Below are positions 11,400-24,290 of a DNA stretch of 64,000 nucleotides, piece by piece (the stretch's first letter is position 1; each line of letters starts with the position of its first letter). Source of the stretch: Atherix ibis. Its lineage: Eukaryota > Arthropoda > Insecta > Diptera > Athericidae. The notes under the pieces are model-generated. The model saw only the letters and a list, made by a program, of their open reading frames with translations. It did not search any database and was not told where the DNA came from. The translations under genes were made by a program, and so were the position numbers. Location: assembly GCA_958298945.1 (NCBI GenBank), contig OY282605.1, positions 21,616,811 through 21,680,810 on the forward strand, written 5' to 3'.

Positions 11400-13460
11400 T
11401 ATTCTATCTATAAGAGCTCAGAAAATTTTTAATAGTTTTGAATTTTTTTAAAAAGTTGTTTTTAAACTTAATGTTATTTTAAAAAAAACACTTTGATAGA
11501 TAATAAAAGTTCTGATAAATTTTAAATCAAACATTTTTTGGAAAAGTTTTTTTAACATTTTCCTTTAAAAATCAAAACAAGGGGAAAATTTAAAAAAATT
11601 ACGTTGATAAAAATTTCTTTCAAGAAAAAAAAAATTATTTTAGTGGTCATAAAAATGTTAGTAAATTTTTAATCAACATTTTTTTTCCCGATAATTTCTC
11701 TTACAGTTTTGGATTTCAAATCGAAAAAAGAAAATTATTAAATAAATATTTTAGAGGTCATTAAAGTTTTTTTTTTTTTTAATTTTAATCTTTAAAATTT
11801 TTTGAAAGTCTCTAAAGTTTTGGATTAGAAATCAATAAAAAGAAAATTTGTTTTGAGAATTATTTTACAGATCACGAAATGTAAGTTTTGATAATTCTTT
11901 TAAAGTTTTAAATTGAAAATCGAAAGAAGAAATTTTCAAAAATATATTTTAGAGGTCATAAAAGTTTTAAAAAATTTTTAATTCCAAGAATTTTTGAAAT
12001 TAAAAATAGAAAAAAAAATTATTTAAGAAGCCTTAAAAGTTTTATAATTCTTTTAATTGTAAAGTTTTATAGTGAAAATCATAAGAAAATGTCAAAAAAT
12101 ATTTTAGAGGTCCTAAGAGTTTTGTACAAATTTTTACTTCCAACAAGTTTTGAAATTTTAAAATAAAAACGAAAAAAAAATTATAAAAAAATATAAAAGT
12201 TTTAAATGGAAAGTCGAAACAAAATTTCAAAAAAATATTCTAGAGGTCCTAAAATTTTAAAAAAAATTTTTTTACCAACAATTTCTGAAAAGTTTTTTTT
12301 TTAAGTTTTGGATTAAAAATCGAAAAAACAAAAATATATTTAAGGGGATATAAACGGTTTGATAATTATTTTAACGGCAAAGTTTTAAAATGAAAATCGA
12401 AAACAAATTTCAAATAATTATTGTAGAGGTCAAAAGAGTTTTTACAAATTTTTGATTGTACTTCCAACAATTTTTGAAATTTTGGATAAAAAATCGACTT
12501 AAAACTTTTTAAGTGGCTATAAATAACAGGTTTGATAATTCTTTAAACTGTAAAAAAATTTCAAACAAATATTTTAGAGGTCCTAGAAGTTTCTCCAAAT
12601 TTTTACTTCAAACCATTTTTGAAATTTTGAAATAAAAACGAAAAAAAAATTTAAAAAATTTAAGAGGTCATAAAAGTTTTAAATTGAAAATCGAAGTCAA
12701 TTTCAAAAAAATATTTTAGAGGTCAAAAGAGTTTTCACAAGTTTTTAGTTTTAACAATTTTTGAAAGGTTTTGTATTAAAAATCGAAAAAAGAAAAAAAA
12801 ACTACTTTTAACTGTAAAGCTTTATATTGAAAATCTGAAGAAGAAAACTTCAAAAAAAATATTTTAGAGGTCCTAAGAGTTTTTACAAATTTTTACATCT
12901 AACGATTTTTGAAAAGTTTTTTTCTAAGTTTTGTATTAAAAATTGAAAAAAGAATAAATAATTAATCAAGAGGCCATTAAAGTTTAAATAATTCTTTTAA
13001 TTGTAAAGTTTTATATTAAAAATTGAAAGAAGAAAATTTCAAACTAATATTTTAGAGGTCCTAAAAGTTCTTACAAATTTTTATTTCAAACAATTTTTGA
13101 AGTTTTATATTAAAAATCGGAAAAAGAATAAAAAATTATTGAAGAGGTCATTAAAGTTTTGATAATTTTTTTAATTGTAAAGTTTTATATTAAAAATCGT
13201 AAAAAAAAATTTCAAATTAAGTATTTTAGAGGTCCTAAAAATGTTGATCAATTTTTTAAAACTGAAAAGTTTTGGGCTAAAAATTGAAAAAATAATATTG
13301 TATAAATTTTTTTTAGAGGTCAGCAAGTGTGGTTACGCGTAAATTTTAAGTCATACATTTTTTTTGATAATCTCTAATGTTTTGAATTTAAAATCGCAGA
13401 AAGATAATTTCATAAAAATATATTAAAAGTCCTTCAAGTTTTCAGAAATGTTTACGAAAA
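11400..13460. repeat. Diverged satellite, monomer about 145-190 bp
   Basis: The motif ttttagaggtc followed by c/a-t-aaag recurs near 11747, 11946, 12101, 12240, 12424, 12573, 12716, 12861, 13051, 13223 and 13311. Each occurrence is followed by tttttacaaattttta and preceded by an aaaatcga-aa-aaaattt block. A second half-motif (aagaggtcattaaag type) alternates with it. Spacing varies because of indels. A single unit also lies at 7110-7350. It has no coding capacity. Confidence 0.8.
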
Positions 13461-15580
13461 TTCAGAATATTTTCGAAAATTCTCTTATAATTGCTGATTA
13501 ATTTCAAAGAAATTTTTTAACTACTTTTTATGAAATCATAATTTTTTTGTACTTTTTTTGTTGTTGAGAAGTCACTACTTAATAATTTCAACTGCGTAAT
13601 TGATTTTTAAACTAAATAATAATTAACAAAATGAATCAAAACACATTTTAGATATTTATACTAATTTAACTTGCAAAAAATAATACACTTTAATTTTTTT
13701 AAATTGTCATTTAAGACTATTTTTTTAGGGGTCTTTGAGTTTACATTTCATAGGTTACTAGGTAGTTTTTAATATATTTACATATTTTGAAATAACAAAA
13801 AATAAAATAAAGTATAAAAAAATAATTTTTTTCAGTAACAATATTTTGTAAATATTCCACTTAAATTTTTAATTTTTTCCAAACAAAATTTATTAAAAAA
13901 ATTTATCAGCACATTAACTATTTACGACGGAATGTTGCACAGCACTTTTAGTAGTGAAAAAAGATCAACTTAAAGCTTAGAGTACCTGTTAATATGATCA
14001 CTTTTAGCTTGATTTGAATATTATTCATTTCCTTGTTAACAAAAAATAGGAGTTTTAAAAATTCCAATTTTTTTTTAAGGATGACCATTAATAATATGAG
14101 GAAAAAAAGTATTACTATATATATCATCATGAAAAATTATGCAAAAATTAATCTCTCTGCCGATTAAGTAAATTAGTTGAGCTTTTTCCCAATTGATATT
14201 AGTAAATATTAATGAGAGAAAATAAAACTAAAAAAAAAAACAATAAAATAATATAGAGAAATCAAAATTTTCTTACAATTTCTTATGCTATTTTGATTGC
14301 TTGAAACAATTTTTTTTTATTGCCAAATCGTAACAAAGTAAATATCATGACTTACATAACATTTGCAACAACAACAACAGAAAAAAACGACATAGAAACA
14401 ATTATGTCGAAAAAAATTAAATATAATTTTTGTGAATTTTTCGCTTTCCCACAATTCAAAAAAAAAAAAAATGAAATAATAATAATAATAATTCTTCTGT
14501 GAATGAATTTATTGTAGTTGAAAAAAGTTTCTTATAAAATTCACAATTCAAGCGCAAAGATAGAAATCGGTAAATGGTTACGATAATTATCGGTAAAAAA
14601 AGCAAACTGAAGCTTTTAATTCTAGTTGTACTTGTAAATATTATGCACTGATACAAATCGTTATGAATTTGAGTAAATTAACGAAAGCAACTGTTGTTAT
14701 ATCACGAATTTTTTCCTAAGTCTAGATCATACTTACTTTTATGTTTTCGATAAAAATCTTGAAAAATTTGAATGTGAATCTATTTCTGGCTGTTTGGGAA
14801 AATGGAAAAATGGTTTAAAAAAAATTAAAACCAATTCATAATCACTCTATTGTAAAAGAGGGGAAGGGGAAAGGAAGGGGACATACTAGAAGTCATGCAT
14901 AAGTCACAGCAGTGCCTATAGTGGAACCTTATTGACAGAAGACGATTATGTTGAAATTGAATTAGAGAAAAATTTACTAGATGGCATCATAGTCTAGCAC
15001 GTTTTATTTAATAAATAATAAAAATTGTGAAAAAAAACACTTTAGTTGGCATCGACGCTGCGTTTTATGGCACTCTCCTTAGTGAAGCCGCACTTGTATA
15101 CATCTCGAGAAATAGTGTTTAGATTAATTTTAAATAGGCCTATGCTTACGTACAATGCCGTACATCAATAAATGTAAATGAAATTTTTATTACATAATTT
15201 CAATTTTGATTTATTAAATCGTTAAAAATGAATTTCCCAGAAAATGAAACCAATCGAAGGAAAGTTGAACATTTCTTCTAAACGTCACTCAACAAAATTC
15301 ATTTCTGAAAATTCCTTTGGCTAGTTTATTTTTAATTTTCCATATTATTTGTTGTAATCCGTACTCAGTTTTAAAAAAATTATTTCACAAAAAAAGTCTA
15401 CTTAAAACGTTGTTCTTAATATTCATAAAAACAACTCCTAAAAATATTCCAAAAATAATTTTCTTTTATACGATGACAAACATAAAATTAGCAGGCGTAA
15501 TATTTTTTAATTCAAATAGAAAAATTTTTTTTATTTATTTAATAATAAACTTTTTTTTGAAATTCGCTTAGGTAAAAACG
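13461..15580. other. Very AT-rich DNA, no gene seen
   Basis: Only short low-complexity frames. A gggga-rich patch lies near 14865-14880; nothing recognisable otherwise. Confidence 0.4.
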
Positions 15581-16220
15581 AAATTTTCCAAAATAGAAAA
15601 AATATTTTTTTTTCAAAATAGATATAATAAAAAGGGAAATATTCCAAAATAGAATAAATTTTTTTCAAAATAGACAAAAATATAAATTTTCCAAACTAGA
15701 AAAGAAGAACAATTTTTCAAAATAGACAAAAAGAAAAATTTTCCAAAATAGAAAAAATAAAGATTTTTCAACATACACAAAAAGAGAAATTTTCCAAAAT
15801 AAAAAAAAAGCAAAAATTTTCAAAATAGACAAAAAAGGAAAATTTCCAAAATAGAAAAATAGAAAATTTTTTTCAAAATAGAAAAAATTAAAAAATTTTC
15901 AAAATAGACAAAAAAAGAAATTTTCCAAAATAGGAAAAAAGAAAAAAATTTCAAACTAGACAAAAAGAAAAATTTTTCAACAGAAAAAAAGACAAAATTT
16001 TCAAAACAGAATAAATAAAAAAATTTCAAAATAGACAAAAAGGGAAATTTCCCAAAAAAAAGAAGAAAAATAGAAAAATAGAAAAAAATTTCCAAAAAAA
16101 TTTTTTTTTTCAAAATAGACAAAAAGAAAAAAAAATCCAAAATAGAAAAAAAGACTAAATTTTCAAAATAGAATAAATAAAAATTTTTCAAAATAGACAA
16201 AAAGGGGAATTTTCCAACGT
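15581..16220. repeat. Dimeric minisatellite, period about 40 bp
   Basis: Alternating half-units of the types ttttccaaaatagaaaaa and tttcaaaatagacaaaaag repeat about fifteen times with small length changes. On the minus strand this leaves long frames (15820-16272 and 15613-15813) encoding Phe/Leu/Ile/Lys-rich repeats. These are a by-product of the repeat and not a credible protein. Confidence 0.85.
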
Positions 16221-17151
16221 TAACTAGATTGAGAAAATACTTAAAAAAGGAAAATTGTTTAAATTTGCGCACGTATTGAGAAATTATGAAAGTTTTGTTT
16301 AATTACGAGTACGTGAAAAATTAAAATACCTTTTCTTGATAAATTCGGCGGGAGAGGCTCACTGAAATCCCTAATCCGTCTCAACTGCTAACAAAATCCC
16401 ATGCGTAGAAAAACAGCCTAGAATAATGGTGGAAGATTATCTTCGATGCATTGACCAAAAATCGATAAACTAATTTACTGCAAAACCATTCCGAAATTCT
16501 GGGTAAGTAAACTTCTTAGAATTCGAATTAGTCTTACTCCACTTACACATGATTTCCTCTTTGGTAGCCATCCTCGACCGGTTTCTTTTTGACTCCTTTT
16601 GTTTAGTACTTTGCGATATTTTTATATGCTCTAAAAAATGTTGGTCGAATAACCTCGAGATTTTTTGAAATATTGAAATGAGCCTCGCAAAGTAGATTAG
16701 TACTCCTCATTTTCGTTTTAAATTTATTACAAAAATATTGTTAAAAATGAAATGATCCAATTTCATCACTTTTCAAAGCATTATTTTTTTTTTAATAAAT
16801 ACACACATAAAAAATTTGTTTAATTAATTTTATTAATGGCAATGACAAAAAGCCAATAGAGTAAAAATTATATAACAACAAAAAACTGAAATGAAAACAA
16901 AATTATTATTTTCAAAATGAGAATAGCCTCAATTTATTTTTTTTTTTGGGTGTGAATAGGGTGAATATAAAATTTCCATTGTAATTATTATAATTAAGAG
17001 CATCTCGAATCGAGTGCATAGTAGATGTCAGCAACATGTGTCTAAACATTTGTTGAAGTATTCAATGTTAAATGCGCACTGAATTGATGGTCAAGCTCTA
17101 TTTGCATTCGTTACCAAATATGCTGTGATCAAATTTATCATAACAATATCA

Positions 17152-17187
<36 letters not shown>

Positions 17188-18510
17188 TCGGTAAAATAAA
17201 AGGCGCTAAATTGACCAATACAACAGCTCATTTGGCTCAATGTCAATATTGTGACTGCGCTCATCCGAAAGTCGAAATATTTCATATTGACACGCGTTGT
17301 ACTCAGTTTTGCGTTATGCAATCAATCTGGGTACGCGTATGAATTTTATTTATGCAAATTTCAATAGATTTTTTTTTCTAAAATCAAATTGGCCTTGCAT
17401 ATTCGATAATTTTTTTTTACATAAATTCAATAAATTCAATTTGACAAAAGAAAAACAAAACTTAAGGTAACTTTTATCAAAATAATTTAAACCTAATTTT
17501 CATAATTATTCATGAATTTCTTTATTTATTGGCCCATTTTCAGTTTTTAATTATTTATGCTAAGAAAGTACTTGCGAAATTTTTGAATATAATTTTGGTT
17601 AATGAGATTCTCGATATTATTTGAAAGTATGAATAATTTTTAAAGAGTAATTGCTGATAGGAAATATAATTTATGAAAAGCAATTCATTTGGTAAACATT
17701 GTGCAGCTTTTAAAATGATTTGAAGGATTTTTTTTTTGTAATCAAAAAATTTCCATCCACATTATTCTGAAGGCACAATCTGAGACGATAGATCGCTTAA
17801 GAGAAAAAAAGTTGACCGAAGAACTTAGAGGGCTTACGATCATCGAGTTCTTTGTGTAAGAAAATGCATCGTATTTTCGATTCTTGAGAGATACTATTAT
17901 TAGTTGATTCTTAACTTTCAAAAGAGTCGTCTTATCAGTTGGTCTTTAACTTTCAAATATTTTTTATTTCTCAAGGTGTGCTATTTAAGAAACCTTCAAC
18001 TTCATGCGAATTTTGATTATCTAATATTTCGTCTTCCATAACATCAGAAGTCCTTAGAATATTGCTTCCGTTGATTCGGTCACGCAACTTTATTATTTAT
18101 CCGTGTACAAATTAATAATCCCTAATTATCGATGATTTTTAATGGAAGATGCTTAAAATTGCACTAAAATAAATGCACACTAAATACATCAAGATTACAA
18201 AGGACGAACTACTAAAAGCCTGCTTGGATTCAGTACCAAATCTGTACTTCAAATTGGAATTAGAACACGGCCAGAAGAGTTTAGAAGATAATCTTTCTTC
18301 GCGGAATACTTTAGGTTGAAGCAACTATTGTTTATCCTTCTACCAAGAGGTTTTGCCCGACGCCTCTTAGTCCTACAGCCTTATTTGCTTATATGATATT
18401 AGTACCGGTAGAGTGGTTGAAAGGATAATTTACAATAGTCTGAAGGGGACCAAGAGTCTCTTAAGAACTCAATATAAAATTAGAAACACTAGCTCAACGA
18501 TGGATGCAAT
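16221..18510. other. No gene seen; contains a (TAA)n microsatellite at 17156-17188
   Basis: Mixed AT-rich DNA. The perfect TAA run is about 11 repeats. A better-balanced patch at 16345-16600 has no motif I recognise. Confidence 0.45.
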
Positions 18511-18750
18511 CGATTAGATCAATGGTCGTTGATGTGACCCGGTGAGTGAATACGTTGCAGATGATCCAGTTTTATCAGTTTCATCAAAATGTCTACGTGG
18601 CATATTATTGTTAAAACCGAATGGAAGAAGGGTCCTGAGCAATACCGCACCATTGTCGCACTTGATATCAAAAATACGTTTCACTCGGCGTGATGTTGCA
18701 GTGTTCTGCAAATCATGGATCATATTAGAAATATAATTGTAGACTAACAA

Positions 18751-19412
18751 TGGGACTAACAATATACAAGATCAGTAGGTGAGTCCCGTATGGCTCGATT
18801 GACGGGTCATTGATGTGGAATGTCGTGAAGATTAGTGGAGATCACTAATGAGGTGATTAGTGCCATTTAACTTCTAGAGGAGATCACTTACGATTAGGGG
18901 AGATCCATTTAAAACGGAATTGGCTTTTCTCAGTGGGCCTGGAACAAACTGGACTGAAATGTTAAGAAAACTATCAGTCTCATCATCGGCACCTATGATA
19001 CTATTTCACAGCCATCGCTTCTATATCTGGTAGTCTAGGGAGCTGCCACGTTGAACTACGGTGAACATCTGAAAATCGCTGCTATGTAATACCGAACTGG
19101 GACTAAGAACATACAACATCAGTGGGTGAGTTGCGCAGTGTTCGATTGATGAAGATTAGTGAAGATCAATAATGCGGCGATTACCGCCAGTTAACTTCTA
19201 GAGGAGATCACTTACGATTAGAGGAGATCCATTTAAAACGGTATTGGCTCTTTTCAGCGGGCCTAGAACAAGCTGGACTAAAAAGTCAAGAAAACTATGC
19301 CTTACCATCGGCGACTGTGATACTATTCCATAGCCATCACTGCAATATTTGGGATTCTAGAAAAGTGTCACGTTGAACTACGGCGAACATCTGAAAGTTG
19401 CTGCTAAAAAGG
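18751..19412 (+). repeat. Two diverged tandem copies, unit about 347 bp, within the R1-like remnant
   Basis: 18751-19097 and 19098-19412 share the tgggacta-gaacatacaa start, the tcacttacgatta-ggagatcc block and the cacgttgaactacgg-gaacatctgaaa end. They differ at many positions, so this duplication is older than the 604-bp one. Confidence 0.8.
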
Positions 19413-20140
19413 CAAGTCGGGTTTTAAAAAGATTTGCAAGGAATATTCCTAATAATTAGTGGGGGGGAGGGGGTGTTTGGCAGACAGACTCGACGCAGAC
19501 TTCTGGCCACCATTACCAGTTGTATGATGCTTACGCAGCCCGTATTTGATCAAAAATGATGACGACATCTTGGGCGGCCTTCAAGCTTTAGGTGGATTAG
19601 GCGCCAGGAGGTACTTTTATCGAGGAATGTCGGGTGTGGAAAAATTATAGGTGCACCGTCAGCAAGGGAGAAGAAACAAGACAGTGGAGAGATGGCGGCG
19701 ACATTGGGGATCGTCAACTGAAAGAATTTGGATGCATAACCACATTAAATGTGAAATGAAAAAAGTCGTAGATAAATTGACTATCTTGCTGCCCAATTTC
19801 ATGGGTACTTATAAAGCTTTGAGTTGAATGATCATGCGACGTGGCCCACTTGTTATCCCACAATTGAAGACGTGGGCCATGCCTATTTACCGAGGAAACG
19901 AATAACTGCAAAAAACCATCGATGAACGCCTTTCCCAAAAGGACATCATTGCTAAAATTATAGAATCGAAAGCATGTTGCATCAAGAAGCTCCGTCATTA
20001 TGGAAGAGCAAGAAGGAGTCAGTTTGCAGTATAGTCAGGATAATAGGCTTGAAACCAGTCTGCTTCTCGAGAGGTAATGCCTAATGGGTGTTCCTTGAAG
20101 AAGTACATTTGAAGAAAAAAAATGGAGGTTGGTGGGTAAA

Positions 20141-21343
20141 ATTCTCACGTTTTAAGATTAATAATGAGGGACTCAGACCGACTCGACGCAGGCTTCTGGC
20201 CACCATTACCAGTCTATGATCCTTACGCAGCCCGTATTTGGTTAAAAACTATAACGACCGAATTGTAATAGCGTCGGGCGATGGCGGTATATCGTCGGAG
20301 CGAACTTCAAGCTTTTCGTGGATAAGGATCTAGGATGTACTTTTATCGAGGATTGTCGAGTGGGGAAAAATTATAGGCGCACCGTCAGCAAGGAGGGAAG
20401 AAATGAGATAGTGGAGAGATGGCGACGACATTGGGGATCATCAACTGAAAGAATTTGGATGCATAACCACATTCTATGTGAAATGAAAGAAGTCGCGGAT
20501 CTTGAAGCCTCATTTCTGAAAAACATGAATACGCGGACCATGCCTCTTTCTATTGACCGCGCTTCATCTTCTCAGAAGGTCATCATTCCTAAAATTACAG
20601 CATCAAAGGCATGTTGGATCAAGAAGCTCCGTCATTATGAAAAAGCAAGAAGGAATCAGTTTACATTCTAGTCAGGATAATAGACTGATGGGTGTTCCTT
20701 GAACAGGTACATTTGAAGAAAAAAAATGGAGGTTGGTGGGTAAAATTCTCACGTTTTAAGATTAATAATGAGGGACTCAGACCGACTCGACGCAGGCTTC
20801 TGGCCACCATTACCAGTCTATGATCCTTACGCAGCCCGTATTTGGTTAAAAACTATAACGACCGAATTGTAATAGCGTCGGGCGATGGCGGTATATCGTC
20901 GGAGCGAACTTCAAGCTTTTCGTGGATTAGGATCTAGGATGTACTTTTATCGAGGATTGTCGAGTGGGGAAAAATTATAGGCGCACCGTCAGCAAGGAGG
21001 GAAGAAATGAGATAGTGGAGAGATGGCGACGACATTGGGGATCATCAACTGAAAGACTTTGGATGCATCACCACATTCTATGTGAAATGAAAGTAGTCGC
21101 GGATCTTAATGCCTAATTTCTGACAAAACATGAATACGCGGACCATGCCTCTTTCTATTGACCGCACCTTATCTTCTCAGAAGGTCATCATTCCTAAAAT
21201 TACAGCATCAAAGGCATGTTGGATCAAGAAGCTCCGTCATTATGAAAAAGCAAGAAGGAATCAGTTTTCATTCTAGTCAGGATAATAGACTGATGGGTAT
21301 TCCTTGAAGAGGTACATTTGAAGAAAAAAAAATGGTGGTTTTG
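20141..21343 (+). repeat. Two nearly identical tandem copies, unit 604 bp, within the R1-like remnant
   Basis: Copy B (20141-20744) and copy C (20745-about 21343) match almost base for base; I counted only about fifteen differences by eye. An older, more diverged version (copy A) occupies about 19481-20140 and has about 90 bp, around 19770-19870, that B and C both lack. In copy B a 117-codon frame (20318-20671) is open; in C the equivalent frame is broken. Confidence 0.9.
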
Positions 21344-21350
21344 TGGGTAA

Positions 21351-22540
21351 ATTTCCCTTAGCATATCCCGTCTGGTTCAGTAATTTGCAGACCTATTGAA
21401 ATTCTATTTTATATCACATTCATGTCAAATTGTTATTCTGAACCCTTACAATTATTTTAAATTTAAAATTATAAATACCACGTTAAATTGGTGATAAAAA
21501 AAATAGCATTTATAAAATAGGAAACAAATTTTTATCGAATTAGGTGCGTATGTGTCATAATATAAGCTCGTAAATCCTCTTATGAGGACAAGGTGGACGT
21601 GGTGGGTGTTGATAATTCAAGTATTTTCTTTCGCATTTAATATTATGATAGTTAGTATTTTCGTATCTAATTACATTAGTTAACAAATAAGTGAAATATT
21701 TATATTGCATGTGAGGAGAAAAAATGGTGTTAAAAGTGAATTCTCTTTGGGTATTTAATAATTCAAGGTGTTCTGCTAGAAGTTGCTATTATTCGCTAAA
21801 GATTGCGTTACGAATCATACTAAAAATAAATATAACATCGCAACAAAATAATACCAAAGAGAATAAATACAATGCAAAAATATCCACTAATGGTAGAAAC
21901 GGGTTTTGAAAGGTGGCTGCTGCTGCTAGGCTTAACTATAAGAATAATACTATTATTTAAAAAAATATCTTAAAATACAAAAAAAACAAACAATTTTTCA
22001 CACACAGTTTATGAGGTAATTACTATTATGGCTGCTGGCTCGGCTGTGCTGTGCTTTGCTTTAGATTATTGCATAGTGTGTAGGCGTACGTATTTCTTCA
22101 TATTTTATTTTATTCAACCTAATTTGATGGTAACATATTATTCAATATGCTTAACATAAAGAAGATAATTTTCATTTTATTTGTTATCATTATTTATGCA
22201 CATTTTTGCAATCAAAAACAATTGGCAAATTCGCAATTCAAATAATTAGCAAACATTAGTAAATGCATCAGTAAATTTTTGTATGAAAGGAAAATTAATT
22301 CATTAAAAAATAACTTTTTATTTTTAAATATCAGCCTAGATTTAGAAAGAAAACTATTGAAAAAAACATTTGAAACTATCGATCGGTAAATTTTACTTCA
22401 GAAGTTTAAAAAAAAGGTATTGCGGGAACAGAACTAGTGTGGTTTAAATCATATTTATTTGGAATAGGATTGTTTTTTTTTATATAATTGAGGTTAATTT
22501 TAGGTGTTACTTTTCCTAATTTATAAAGAGTGTCCAAAAG
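21351..22540. other. No gene seen
   Basis: AT-rich DNA. Short GC-richer words (gctgctgctagg near 21917, ggctgctggctcggctg near 22030) are isolated and carry no splice-bounded frame. Confidence 0.4.
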
Positions 22541-22544
22541 AATT

Positions 22545-23150
22545 CACGCAAGCAATATTGACTCACGTAGTAATTGAATTGTTTCTCGGGCTATGTGGCA
22601 TGTGGCACCGTTTTCTTGAAACCACATATACTCCATATGCATATCTTGCAATTTAGGCACAAAAAAAATGCATTATCATGTCCTTTGGGACAGCCTATAC
22701 AGCTATAAATAAGTGAAAGGCCAATTTTTAATAATAAAAATTTGAAATAAGCTGAAAACTAGGAAGGAGAAGCGAATACCTAATACTCTATAAACCTGAG
22801 ACTTCAAAAAACTCCAAAGAATAGGATCCAACGGCATTAAATCAAATGATCTGAGCGGGCAATTCTGTTCACCAAAACGGGAAATTACACGACCAGGAAA
22901 TTATTCATGCAGGTAATTGAGTTGTTTCTTGGGCTGTATGGCTTGTGGTACCGTTTTGTTGAAACCACATGTTGACCACATCTATATTTTACAATTTAGG
23001 TATAAAAAACTGGATTATCATATCACGATAGGGAGAGCAAAATTCAAATTTTGCATGTTATTTGAGACACCCAATAAAACTATATATAAGTAAGAAGCCA
23101 AATTTAAATAACAAAGAATTAAAATAACCTGAAAATTAGGAAGGACCATC
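22545..23150 (-). pseudogene. Duplicated DD41D transposase remnant
   Basis: Two direct copies, about 22570-22795 and 22920-23155, share a gttgtttct-gggct-t-tggc-tgtgg block. Read on the minus strand this is the second catalytic region (a degraded WFQQ-GATCHT). Between them (22800-22890), GEQNCPLRSFDLMPLDPILW-like sequence represents the third catalytic region. The right end (23030-23075) carries caaaattcaaattttgcatg, the reverse complement of a motif near the left ends of two other deletion copies (53640 and 61755). All copies are non-functional. Confidence 0.65.
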
Positions 23151-23389
23151 CTAGAAGATTCCTCAACTAGTATTTTTTAAGTACCGCTCATAATTTTGTA
23201 AGTACCGCTGACTTTGAAGAAATTAGCTTAAAACGTGAATTATAAAGGTTAATCCAATTTATTCATCGGAAAGTTAAACTCGATAAAACATACTTTAAAA
23301 TCAGATTTGGTTGAAAATATTATATTGACTAGACATTGCCAATATTATTCAAATCAATGCTATGCGATTTTTTGTAGGACTTGATAGTC

Positions 23390-24290
23390 CTAAGAAAAAT
23401 TCTTCAAATTCGCTTATCAAACGGTCATAGTGCTTAGAATTGAGCAAAATGCATCGTAGACAGTTACTTTTCGCGAATGCACAGTTACTTGTGGGTTTTT
23501 TTTAGAGCCACAAAAGTAATTTTTTTTTTTTAATTTCATTTTATTGACGTATTTACCGAGCGATAAATGAGCTTCATCGCTGCAAAAATTTTGTTCCAAA
23601 AACGGTTAGTATGATAGCCACCTTTTTTTGACCTGAATTTGAAGATTCTTTTTTACACAAACAAAAAAAATTCAGGCCAAAATCCTCACATTTAGATCTC
23701 ATTTTATTTGCTTGAATTTGAAGATTTTCAACCACACAAACACTACAAATTTTAGTTTTATTGCACGAGAGTTGGTGATATCAGTTGACTTACAAGATCG
23801 TGCGATTTGACGCCGTTGGATTTTTTCTTACGCAGCTCTGTGAAAAATTATATTCTTCTTCCAAGTTTGGAGCATTTAATAAACAACATCCGTCAGTATA
23901 ACGGCCGAAAATAGTCCAGAATATGCGAAAAATTCATCAAAAATTGCATCAAAAAAATCGAGTTCTGCAAAAAGTCTCTTTTTCATCAATCACGTGAATT
24001 ATGTTATATTTTACAGTGCTTAGAATTTGCCAAAATGCACACCAGACAGTTACCATTCGCCAATGCACAGTTACTTTTGTGCGGTTTTTAGAGACAAGTA
24101 ATTGTGCATTTTTTTTTAAATTTTATTTTTTTGACGTATCCACCGAACGATAAATGAGTCTCATCGCTTGTGGGTTTTTTAGAGCCCAATATATGGGAAG
24201 TTTTGTTTAATTGACATATACACCAAAAGAGAAATGAGCCTCATCGCTGGAAAAGAGCCTCATCGCTTTATTTTTTTTATAAAAATCTCA
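23390..24290. pseudogene. Rearranged DD41D fragments in opposite orientations
   Basis: Minus-strand pieces at 23410-23620 and 24010-24260 contain the cggtcatag-gcttagaatt, gcacagttactt-tgggtttt and cgataaatgag-ctcatcgct blocks (first catalytic region). A plus-strand piece at 23785-23990 encodes DRAI-RRWIFSYAA type sequence, the third catalytic region, followed by the C-terminal Cys end. The order and orientation cannot come from one insertion without later rearrangement. Confidence 0.6.

Larger units (their letters stand above)
18540..21350 (+). pseudogene. R1-like LINE, 3-prime part of ORF2, locally re-duplicated
   Basis: On the plus strand, 18615-18695 encodes KWKKGPEQYRTIVALDIKNT, resembling the R1-clade RT motif around the first catalytic Asp (LDVKNAFNSA). 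Near 19380-19440 a frame gives LNYGEHLKVAAKKASRVLK followed by NIPNN, matching the post-RT region of R1 elements. After that come a TRRRLLATI-like segment and an ERWRRHWGSSTERIWMHN segment equivalent to the R1 C-terminal region. Stops and frameshifts are frequent. The locus is expanded by two sets of tandem duplications described separately, so it is longer than the parent segment. Clade assignment is by motif and is inferred. Confidence 0.65.

Noticed and set aside
15820..16272. 150-codon minus-strand frame rich in Phe, Leu and Lys that could look like a membrane protein
   Set aside because: It is generated by the 40-bp minisatellite; the repeated peptide follows the DNA repeat exactly.
19459..19478. 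G-rich run (gtgggggggagggggtg) as a G-quadruplex or regulatory site
   Set aside because: It has only two long G runs and lies inside the decayed LINE duplication; copies B and C lack it, so it is probably a local mutation.
20318..20671. 117-codon frame as a possible host gene
   Set aside because: It is a fragment of the R1-like LINE C-terminal region and is duplicated, with a broken frame, 604 bp downstream.
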